Positions 36,743 through 43,742 of a DNA stretch of 46,388 bases are shown here, piece after piece. The stretch comes from Cnuella takakiae (GTDB lineage: Bacteria; Bacteroidota; Bacteroidia; Chitinophagales; Chitinophagaceae). Each line of letters starts with the position of its first letter. Position 1 is the first letter of the stretch. The notes beneath the pieces are model-generated. The model was not told where the DNA came from. It did no database searches and saw only the letters and a program-made list of their open reading frames with translations. Made by a program: the position numbers and the translations under genes. Location of the stretch: contig NZ_MTFE01000010.1 of assembly GCF_001953305.1 (NCBI RefSeq), forward strand, positions 1,816,317 to 1,862,704, given 5' to 3'.

Positions 36743-38917
36743 ATGTTGCAAACCTGCCCCGAACCCTCATTATCCCCTAGTTTGGAAACCCACTCCCTGC
36801 TTCAATCCATTCCCGACGTCATCTTTGTATTCCAGCCCTCAGGTTTTATTGTTTTTGTCAGCCCTTCCTGTAAAGCACTCCTGGGTTATGATCCGGAGGA
36901 GATGATTGGCAAAAGCTTCCTGGATTTTGTACATACCGATGATATTGACAAAACCCTTCGTTTTGTAAACCGGCAGTCAAAAAGCGGTGTTGCCAAAAAG
37001 TTCGACAACCGCTACTACCGCAAGGACGGCAGCCCCCTGTCGCTGCTTTGGTCTGGCCGCTGGGAGCCCAACGATAACCTGTTTTATTGCGTTGCCCGCG
37101 ACAACTCGGAATACAGCGAACTGGAGCACCGCTTGCAGAAGGCGCAGGAACTGGCCTTGATGGCTTCTTACGAGTTTGACCTGGAGACGGGGCGCTATAC
37201 CCATGTTTCAGATAGCTTTTATTCCATTTTTGGTATTGAGAGAAAGGCGCAGGAAGCTTTTTCGCTGGCGCAGTTCTGGATGCTGGTACACCCCGCCGAC
37301 CGCCAGCGTGTGCAGCAAAGTGCCCTGCAGGTACAGCCCGGCGAGCAGGCCTCTATCGAGTACCGCATCATCAGGCCCGATGGTGCCGTGCGCTATATAC
37401 ACCGGCAGCGCGAAGTATGGTGCAATAGCGAGGGCAAGGCCGTCAGGGTGCTGGGTACCATACAGGACATCACCGAACGCAAGACCGCGGAGGCGACCCT
37501 CTTTAACCGCGAAGAGCGTTTTCGCTACCTCATGCAAAATGGCAACGACATGTTTGGCATTATTGCAAACGACGGCACCTACCGGTTTGTGGGCGATAAC
37601 GTTTTGGTGCACCTGGGTTACCATCCCGAAGAGTTGGTGGGCCAGAGTGTTCTGTACCTGGTGCATCCCGATGACCTGGAAATGGCAGGACAGGCACTCC
37701 GGCAGATCACGGTCAACAAGGTGCTTACCGTTGGCCCCTTCAGGATACGCAACAACAAGGGTGAATGGCGCTGGGTAGAAACTACGGCATCCAACCACCT
37801 CAGCAATCCGCTGATTGAAGGCATTGTGATCAACTCGAGGGACGTTACCGAGAAAAAGCTCCGGGAAGATGCCCTTGAATCTAGTGAGCGCCTGTTTAAA
37901 GCCCTTGTGCGCAATGGTTCCGATTTGATTGTGATCCTCGACGAACAGTCCTGTTTTACGTATCTCAGCGAAAACGTGGGCAGCCTCATGGGTTACGAAC
38001 CATCCGAGCTGCTGGGTAGGCCGGTATTCGACTATATACATGAAGAAGACCAGGTAAAAGTTTCCACGGAGCTGAAAGCGATGCTGGAGCATACCGATGC
38101 CAGCGCCGTGCAACACCGTTTCCGCCATAAATCGGGTAAGTGGGTGTGGCTGGAGTCGAAAGGCAGCAATCACCTGCACAACAACAGCATCAGGGGCGTA
38201 CTGGTAAATGCCCGCAATATCGATGATCGGAAAAAACTTCACGATCGCCTGAGCCGGGAACGGGGGCACCGCCAGCGTGCCATCACCGCAGCGGTAATCA
38301 GGGCGCAGGAGCAGGAGCGTACCCTGTTGGGGCTTGAACTGCACGACAACGTAAACCAGGTGCTCACTACCGTGAAGCTGTACACCGAAATGTTTGTCAG
38401 TGGTTATATCACCGATAAGCAGGTGCTGGTAAAATCGGCGCAGTTTACACAGGACTGCATCAATGAGATCCGGACAATTTCTAAAAGACTTTCAGTACCT
38501 ACCTTGGGTAATATCTCCCTGCAGGAATCCATTACGGAGCTGGTGCGCTCTGTTAACCTGGCACAGAAAACAGTTTTTCATATCAGCGTTAGCCTGGAGC
38601 CGGCGCCTGTTATTTCCGAAGAACTCCACCTTACCCTTTACCGTATTGTACAGGAGTCGGTAAATAATATTCTTAAATACGCAGCGGCCTCCGATGCATG
38701 GATCACTATTGAACATAAAGACCAGCACCTCTTGCTGATGATCCGCGATAACGGGCTTGGCTTTGATGTGAGTACCCGCAAGGCGGGTATTGGTATTGCC
38801 AATATGAAAACCCGTGCCGACAGCCAGCATGGCCGTTTTAAAGTGCAGAGCAGGCCCGGCGCAGGAACCGTTATCCGCGCAAGTTTCCCTTTGGAAGAAG
38901 CGCCAACCATCGGGTAA
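36743..38917 (+). CDS. Sensor histidine kinase with four PAS domains (HisKA_3 type)
   Basis: The 724-residue protein has no membrane segment, so it should be a soluble cytoplasmic sensor. Four PAS/PAC units lie at about 18-130, 135-250, 257-375 and 382-500; several end in a DVTEKK/DITERK type PAC motif. The dimerisation and phosphoacceptor helix contains RTLLGLELHDNVNQ with H534, the HisKA_3 form that pairs with LuxR-type regulators. The ATPase domain has the N box IVQESVNNILKYA (636-648), DNGLGFD (669-675) and GIGIANM (682-688). No LuxR-type partner is adjacent, so it is an orphan kinase. The signal is unknown. A strong terminator follows at 38954. Confidence 0.93.
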   Translation: MLQTCPEPSLSPSLETHSLLQSIPDVIFVFQPSGFIVFVSPSCKALLGYDPEEMIGKSFLDFVHTDDIDKTLRFVNRQSKSGVAKKFDNRYYRKDGSPLSLLWSGRWEPNDNLFYCVARDNSEYSELEHRLQKAQELALMASYEFDLETGRYTHVSDSFYSIFGIERKAQEAFSLAQFWMLVHPADRQRVQQSALQVQPGEQASIEYRIIRPDGAVRYIHRQREVWCNSEGKAVRVLGTIQDITERKTAEATLFNREERFRYLMQNGNDMFGIIANDGTYRFVGDNVLVHLGYHPEELVGQSVLYLVHPDDLEMAGQALRQITVNKVLTVGPFRIRNNKGEWRWVETTASNHLSNPLIEGIVINSRDVTEKKLREDALESSERLFKALVRNGSDLIVILDEQSCFTYLSENVGSLMGYEPSELLGRPVFDYIHEEDQVKVSTELKAMLEHTDASAVQHRFRHKSGKWVWLESKGSNHLHNNSIRGVLVNARNIDDRKKLHDRLSRERGHRQRAITAAVIRAQEQERTLLGLELHDNVNQVLTTVKLYTEMFVSGYITDKQVLVKSAQFTQDCINEIRTISKRLSVPTLGNISLQESITELVRSVNLAQKTVFHISVSLEPAPVISEELHLTLYRIVQESVNNILKYAAASDAWITIEHKDQHLLLMIRDNGLGFDVSTRKAGIGIANMKTRADSQHGRFKVQSRPGAGTVIRASFPLEEAPTIG

Positions 38918-38953
38918 GTGGAATTTCTTTTCAAGCCTAAAAAATATACCATG

Positions 38954-38990
38954 ACCCGGATGCTTCAGCTGCATCCGGGTTTGTTTTTTT
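38954..38990 (+). terminator. Intrinsic terminator after the histidine kinase
   Basis: ACCCGGATGC (38954-38963), a 7-nt loop and GCATCCGGGT (38971-38980) form a perfect 10-bp stem, followed by TTGTTTTTTT. It lies 36 bp after the kinase stop and is the clearest terminator in the window. Confidence 0.9.
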
Positions 38991-39276
38991 ATAGTCAATG
39001 TATTTTTTGCCTGTTTGAAACTTGTTGTTTTTCTTTTGAATTGTATTAGGATTGGAAGCAGTATTGGTATTGTTTGATTTCTATACATCTTGATTTGAAA
39101 TCCATAACCCGCAACCCGGGAAAACAGGTTAATTTCCCGCTGGTAAAAAATGCAGGATACCAGTAGGCTTCGGACTTCGCCTTTCGTATTTTGAAAAGCG
39201 TTTTGTGCTAACAGGAATTGTGACCGCGACCGGTATTGTATTCAAACATCTTATTGCTTGCATAAATCAAAGCATT
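38991..39276. other. Intergenic region upstream of iorA
   Basis: Between the kinase terminator and the iorA start nothing coding is supported. It should contain the promoter of the iorAB genes, but I find no exact TTTG / TAnnTTTG pair; GTATTTTG near 39187 is only a near match. Confidence 0.4.
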
Positions 39277-39750
39277 ATGGCAGTTATCCAGTTCACCCTT
39301 AACGGCAAGGCGCAATCCATAGATGTGGATCCCGAGATGCCCTTGCTTTGGGCAATCCGCAACACGGTAGGCCTTAAGGGCACCAAGTACGGCTGTGGCA
39401 TGGCTATGTGCGGTGCCTGCACCGTGCACTTCAACGGGCAGCCTACGCGTTCCTGTTCGCTTCCCATGAGTGCGGTGGCGGGCAGCAGCATCACCACCAT
39501 CGAAGGCATATCGGAAGATACCACCCACGCGGTGCAGCGTGCCTGGATCGAAGAGCAGGTAGCCCAGTGCGGCTATTGCCAGAGCGGGCAGATCATGTCG
39601 GCGGTGGCCCTGCTCAAAAACAATCCTAATCCTTCCGATGCCGATATCGATGCTGCCATGGCGGGCAATATCTGCCGGTGCGGTACCTATCCCCGCATCC
39701 GCAGTGCCATCAAGAAAGCCGCGCAACTGACGGCGTCGGCAGCGAAGTAG
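39277..39750 (+). CDS. iorA: IorA-type 2Fe-2S subunit of a molybdenum hydroxylase
   Basis: I start at ATG 39277 (157 residues), which opens the ferredoxin fold; the frame is open 24 codons further upstream without domain sequence. The first cluster uses C40, C45, C48 and C60, the second C98, C101, C133 and C135. Length and motif order ([42 protein letters not shown]) match the alpha subunit of isoquinoline 1-oxidoreductase. Unlike PaoA it has no Tat signal. It carries electrons from the molybdenum subunit encoded 120 bp downstream. No FAD subunit is present, as is usual for IorAB. The actual substrate may be another N-heterocycle or an aldehyde. Confidence 0.9.
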   Translation: MAVIQFTLNGKAQSIDVDPEMPLLWAIRNTVGLKGTKYGCGMAMCGACTVHFNGQPTRSCSLPMSAVAGSSITTIEGISEDTTHAVQRAWIEEQVAQCGYCQSGQIMSAVALLKNNPNPSDADIDAAMAGNICRCGTYPRIRSAIKKAAQLTASAAK

Positions 39751-39754
39751 GTTT

Positions 39755-39830
39755 TAAGCTACAAGCTGTTAGCTGCAAGCCACAAGCCGGCAGCCAACTA
39801 CTTGCAGCTTGAAGCTCACTGCTTGCAGCT
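39755..39830. repeat. Palindromic AAGCT/TGCAAGC repeat between iorA and iorB
   Basis: The gap is filled with variants of AGCTGCAAGC in both orientations. AGCTGCAAGC (39771-39780) pairs perfectly with GCTTGCAGCT (39821-39830), and CTTGCAGCT at 39801-39809 offers a competing partner. This is the form of short dispersed REP-like elements; whether it is multicopy cannot be seen here. Confidence 0.7.
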
Positions 39831-39870
39831 TTCCCTCCACCCCCTTTCCTCACCAACGACATTATTCCAT

Positions 39871-42021
39871 ATGGAATCCTCCGTTTCAAGAAGAAAATTC
39901 CTCCGCCTTTCCAGCCTGGCCGGTGCCGGACTGGCTTTGGGCTTTTATTTTCCCGCCGCCGCAAAAGCAGCCACCATCATCAATGGTACCGATGCGGCAG
40001 CCCTGGGTGTTGAGCTCAACTCCTGGATCTTTATCGACCCTTCGGGAAAGGTAACGCTGATGTGCCACCGTGCCGAGATGGGCCAGGGTGTGTACCAGTC
40101 GCTGGCGCAGATCATTGCCGAGGAACTGGAAGTAAACCTCGACGAGGTGAACATCCAATTTGCCAAAGGCGACAAAAAATATGGCAACCAGGTTACGGGT
40201 GGCAGTTCCACCGTAAGTGGCTCGTACAAGAACCTGCTGAAGCTGGGTGCCACGGCCCGCGAAATGCTGATCGCCGCTGCCGCAGCTAAGTGGAGCGTAC
40301 CTGCCTCCGAGTGCTACGCTGAAGGCGGAAAGGTGATTCATAAGCCTACCGGCAACAAATACCACTACGGCGAGCTGGCTGAAGCCGCTTCCAAGCTGGA
40401 GGCTCCCAAAGAAGTTAAACTCAAGCCTGTTTCCGAATACAAACTGGTGCGCAAACCCCTGCCACGCCAGGACCTCAAAATGAAGACCAACGGCACCGCC
40501 GTGTTCGGGCTCGACTTCGAAGTGCCCGGCATGCTGTACGCACAAGTGGAACGCAGTCCGCGCTGGCATGGCGTGGTGAAGAGCTTCAACGAGGCCGAAG
40601 TGCTGCAGGTACCGGGTGTGAAAAAAGTGGTGAAAGTAAAAATGAGCGTACACGATAAGTACCGCGAAGGGCTGGCCGTAGTGGCCGACAACCTATGGAG
40701 TGCCATGAAGGGCCGCAAGGCCTTGAAGGTGGTTTGGGACGATAGCGGTTTTGAACACGTAAACTCTGCCGACATCCTTAAGCGCCAGGAGGAAGCCCTG
40801 AAAACAAAGCAGGGTATTTCCGCCAAAAAGCAGGGCGACCCTGATGCCGTGCTGGCAAAGGCCACAAAAAAGCTCGACCTCATTTACCAAACCCCCTACC
40901 AGGCACATGCCGCCATGGAGCCGCTCAACTGCGTGGCCCACTACCATGGTGACAAGATCGAAATCTGGGGTCCCATACAGGCCCCCGACTGGGTTCAGGA
41001 CCATATCAGCAAGCAGATGAACGTGCCCCGCGAAAAGGTAATCGTGAACATGACCTTCCTGGGTGGTGGCTTTGGCCGCAAGGCCTTTACCGACTACCCG
41101 CATGAAGCGGTACTGATTTCAAAAGAAATTGGCGCCCCGGTGCAGGTAGTGTGGAGCCGCGAGGATGATATGACGCAGGGACCTTTCCGGCCCGGTGTGT
41201 CGTACCGCTGCGAGGCGGCCCTTACCAACGGCGCCATCGATGCGGTACGCATTAAGATGGCGGGGCAGGACCTATCCAACTGGATGCGCCCAGATAAGAA
41301 AAGCGCCAACTGGGGTACCACTGAGGGATTTGCCGATCCTTATTTCAAGACCATCCAAAATATTTCCTTTACCGATATCCCGTTTGAAACACCGATTCCT
41401 CCCTTGTGGTGGCGGTCGGTATATGCTTCCACCAATGGTTTTGCCTATGAAAGCTTTATGGACGAACTGGCGCTGGCCGCCGGTAAGGACCCCATGGCTT
41501 TCCGCAGGCAATACTTGGATGATGAGCGGATGCACAAACTGATTGATAAGCTGGTGGAAGTATCGGGTTGGAACACCCGGAAGAAGAAAGGCGGTTATGG
41601 TGTGGCCATCGTTGAAAGCTTTGGCAGCACGGTGGGACAGGTGGTGAAAGTATCGAAACCCGCCGGTGGCAAACTGAAGGTGGACAAGGTTTGGGCCGTG
41701 ATCGACTGCGGCTGGTACGTGAACCCCGATACCATCCGGGCACAGGTGGAAGGCGCCATTGTAATGGCCCTGGGTGCCGCCACGCAGCACGCCATGACCT
41801 TTAAAGATGGCAAGGCCGAATTGACCAATTTTCATAACTACCCGGTTACCCGCATCAGCGAAACCCCGCCTATTGAAGTGCATATCATGGACAATGATGC
41901 CAATGCAGGTGGGGTGGGCGAGCCCGGTTTGCCGCCATTGGCGCCGGCACTGGCTAATGCGATCTTTGATTTGACGGGAAAACGAATCCGTAAACTACCA
42001 ATCAATCTGGCAACCGTGTAA
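39871..42021 (+). CDS. iorB: IorB-type molybdopterin subunit, Tat-exported
   Basis: I start at ATG 39871 (716 residues), giving a twin-arginine signal SRRKFLRLSS (6-15) followed by AGAGLALGFYFPAAAKA; upstream frame falls in the repeat. Motifs of the xanthine oxidase large subunit are present: WIFIDPSGKVTLMCHRAEMGQGV, TFLGGGFGRKA and near the end GVGEPGLPPLAPALANAIFDLTGKR with E684 as catalytic base. IorB enzymes use the cytosine dinucleotide form of the cofactor and hydroxylate N-heterocycles or oxidise aldehydes; exported relatives often act on aldehydes. The MocA-like gene 105 bp downstream could supply the cofactor. The iorA partner lacks a signal and would travel with this subunit. Confidence 0.9.
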   Translation: MESSVSRRKFLRLSSLAGAGLALGFYFPAAAKAATIINGTDAAALGVELNSWIFIDPSGKVTLMCHRAEMGQGVYQSLAQIIAEELEVNLDEVNIQFAKGDKKYGNQVTGGSSTVSGSYKNLLKLGATAREMLIAAAAAKWSVPASECYAEGGKVIHKPTGNKYHYGELAEAASKLEAPKEVKLKPVSEYKLVRKPLPRQDLKMKTNGTAVFGLDFEVPGMLYAQVERSPRWHGVVKSFNEAEVLQVPGVKKVVKVKMSVHDKYREGLAVVADNLWSAMKGRKALKVVWDDSGFEHVNSADILKRQEEALKTKQGISAKKQGDPDAVLAKATKKLDLIYQTPYQAHAAMEPLNCVAHYHGDKIEIWGPIQAPDWVQDHISKQMNVPREKVIVNMTFLGGGFGRKAFTDYPHEAVLISKEIGAPVQVVWSREDDMTQGPFRPGVSYRCEAALTNGAIDAVRIKMAGQDLSNWMRPDKKSANWGTTEGFADPYFKTIQNISFTDIPFETPIPPLWWRSVYASTNGFAYESFMDELALAAGKDPMAFRRQYLDDERMHKLIDKLVEVSGWNTRKKKGGYGVAIVESFGSTVGQVVKVSKPAGGKLKVDKVWAVIDCGWYVNPDTIRAQVEGAIVMALGAATQHAMTFKDGKAELTNFHNYPVTRISETPPIEVHIMDNDANAGGVGEPGLPPLAPALANAIFDLTGKRIRKLPINLATV

Positions 42022-42025
42022 ATGG

Positions 42026-42109
42026 GAACCACGGAGGCAGTTACGACACGAAGGAACACAATAGCATTATTCTTTGTGTAACTCCGTGTGCTCCCTGTCT
42101 CTGTGGTTC
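42026..42109. repeat. 84-bp imperfect inverted repeat between iorB and mocA
   Basis: GAACCAC (42026-42032) matches GTGGTTC (42103-42109), and ACACAA (42056-42061) matches TTGTGT (42074-42079), with partly matching sequence between. The wording (ACCACGGAGG ... TTTGTGTAACTCCGTG ... CTGTGGTTC) is like the dispersed intergenic repeats I remember from many bacterial genomes. It could fold into a long hairpin in the transcript. Confidence 0.7.
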
Positions 42110-42126
42110 AAATTATTTCCATACAA

Positions 42127-42738
42127 ATGAATACGTCCCAAAACATCGGAGTGATGCTGCTGGCTGCGGGGAGTTCTTCCCGCCTGGGCAGGCCCAAGCA
42201 GTTGCTGGCCTACGAGGGACAATCGCTATTGCAGCACAGCCTGCAGGTAGCGCTGGAAGCCGGTACCGGGCCGGTAGTGGTGGTGCTGGGCGCAAAAGCC
42301 GATGAAGTAGGAGCGGACCTGTCCGGTGAAGGGGTGCATACCGTCTTCAACCCGGAATGGCAGGAAGGCATGGCCGCTTCCATCCGTTGCGGGGTGCGGC
42401 ACCTGCAACAGGTAGCCCCCAGCGTAGAAGCCCTGATCCTGATGGTATGCGACCAGCCCTTTGTTTCACCCCAAATACTACAAAGTCTGGTTAAGGCCCA
42501 CCAGGATACCGGTAAACCCATTGTTACCTGCACATATGCCGGTACCTTTGGTCCACCCACCCTGTTTCGCAAATCCCTTTTCCCCCAATTGTTGCAGCTA
42601 ACCGGTGATGTAGGGGCAAGGAGCATTTTGAAACAATATGCCAACGAGGTGGAGGCCCTTCCTTTCCCCGAAGGAAAGCTGGACATAGATACCGAAAACG
42701 ATTACCAACAAATGCTTTCCGGCAACCGAACCGCATGA
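42127..42738 (+). CDS. mocA: MocA-like molybdenum cofactor nucleotidyltransferase
   Basis: I start at ATG 42127 (203 residues), which leads straight into GVMLLAAGSSSRLGRPKQLL, the NTP-binding LAAGxSxRxGxxK signature. VVVVLGAKADEV, NPEWQEGMAASIRCGV and LILMVCDQPFVSPQIL follow, as in MocA-type CTP:molybdopterin cytidylyltransferases. This enzyme makes the cytosine dinucleotide cofactor needed by PaoABC- and IorAB-type hydroxylases, which fits its place directly after iorB. Its last four bases overlap the moaA start (ATGA), so the two are translationally coupled. A different nucleotidyltransferase specificity cannot be fully excluded from sequence. Confidence 0.87.
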   Translation: MNTSQNIGVMLLAAGSSSRLGRPKQLLAYEGQSLLQHSLQVALEAGTGPVVVVLGAKADEVGADLSGEGVHTVFNPEWQEGMAASIRCGVRHLQQVAPSVEALILMVCDQPFVSPQILQSLVKAHQDTGKPIVTCTYAGTFGPPTLFRKSLFPQLLQLTGDVGARSILKQYANEVEALPFPEGKLDIDTENDYQQMLSGNRTA

Positions 42739-43715
42739 TCCTTGACTCCCATAACCGCATACACAATTACCTGCGCATTTCCCTCACGGACAATTGCAAC
42801 CTGCGCTGCTTTTACTGTATGCCCGAGGAGGAATACGATTTTACACCGGCTTCGCGGCTGATGCAAAAGGCGGAGATCGATGCGCTGGCCCGTACCTTTG
42901 TGGCGCAGGGCGTAAAAAAGATCCGGCTTACTGGCGGCGAGCCCCTGGTGCGCAAAGACGCTGCCGATATCATCCTGTCCCTTTCCCGGCTACCTGTAGA
43001 ACTGACCCTCACGACCAACGGCACCCGCGTACATTCCTTTATGGATGTTTTCCGAGATGCGGGCATCCGTTCGCTCAATATCAGTTTGGATACATTACAA
43101 TCCGACAAGTTCCTTTTGGTTACCCGCCGCGACCAGTTTAGCCTGGTGAAAAACAATATCCGGCTCCTGCTGGATAAGGGCTTTCATGTAAAAGTGAACG
43201 TGGTGGTGATGCAGGGACTGAACGATACCGAGATCCTGGACTTTATTGCCTGGACAAAGGATACGCCGGTACATGTACGCTTTATCGAGTTCATGCCCTT
43301 CAGTGGCAACCGCTGGACCAGCAACAAGGTGGTGACCCTGCAACAGATCCTCGATACCATTGCACAGCGTTACGACTTCCTGCCGCTCAAAGGCGATGTC
43401 CACGATACGGCCAAAAAATTCATCGTGCCCGGTCATGCCGGCACCTTCGCGGTGATCAGTACCATGACCGCTCACTTCTGCGGCGATTGCAACCGCATGC
43501 GGCTTACCGCGGATGGCAAGCTGAAGAACTGCCTCTTCTCCCAGTCCGAAACCGACCTGCTCACGCCCTTGCGGAACGGCGAAGACGTGTTACCGCTTAT
43601 TCATCAAAGTATTCTTTCCAAAGCAAAACAACTGGGCGGACAGCTGCCGGCTGACTTCCAGAACCTCCAAGCCGAAGCCCTGCTAAACCGCAGTATGATC
43701 ACCATCGGTGGCTAA
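42735..43715 (+). CDS. moaA: GTP 3',8-cyclase MoaA (radical SAM)
   Basis: The 326-residue enzyme has the radical SAM cluster CNLRCFYC (C21, C25, C28), GGEPLVRKD at 67-75, and the C-terminal second cluster with C249, C252 and C266 (FCGDCNRMRLTADGKLKNC). It ends in the Gly-Gly tail that enters the active site of MoaA. Length and both clusters are complete, so it should be active. It performs the first step of molybdenum cofactor synthesis, turning GTP into 3',8-cyclo-dihydro-GTP in the cytoplasm. The mocA overlap and nearby hydroxylase genes place it in a molybdenum enzyme locus. MoaC, MoaD, MoaE and MoeA genes are not in the window. Confidence 0.95.
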   Translation: MILDSHNRIHNYLRISLTDNCNLRCFYCMPEEEYDFTPASRLMQKAEIDALARTFVAQGVKKIRLTGGEPLVRKDAADIILSLSRLPVELTLTTNGTRVHSFMDVFRDAGIRSLNISLDTLQSDKFLLVTRRDQFSLVKNNIRLLLDKGFHVKVNVVVMQGLNDTEILDFIAWTKDTPVHVRFIEFMPFSGNRWTSNKVVTLQQILDTIAQRYDFLPLKGDVHDTAKKFIVPGHAGTFAVISTMTAHFCGDCNRMRLTADGKLKNCLFSQSETDLLTPLRNGEDVLPLIHQSILSKAKQLGGQLPADFQNLQAEALLNRSMITIGG

Positions 43716-43742
43716 GTGCCGCCGTTTTTGTTTCATCCAATC

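Noticed and set aside
36743-38917. Pairing the PAS kinase with the receiver at 34231 as a two-component operon
   Set aside because: Two unrelated genes and a terminator lie between them, and HisKA_3 kinases usually pair with LuxR-type regulators.
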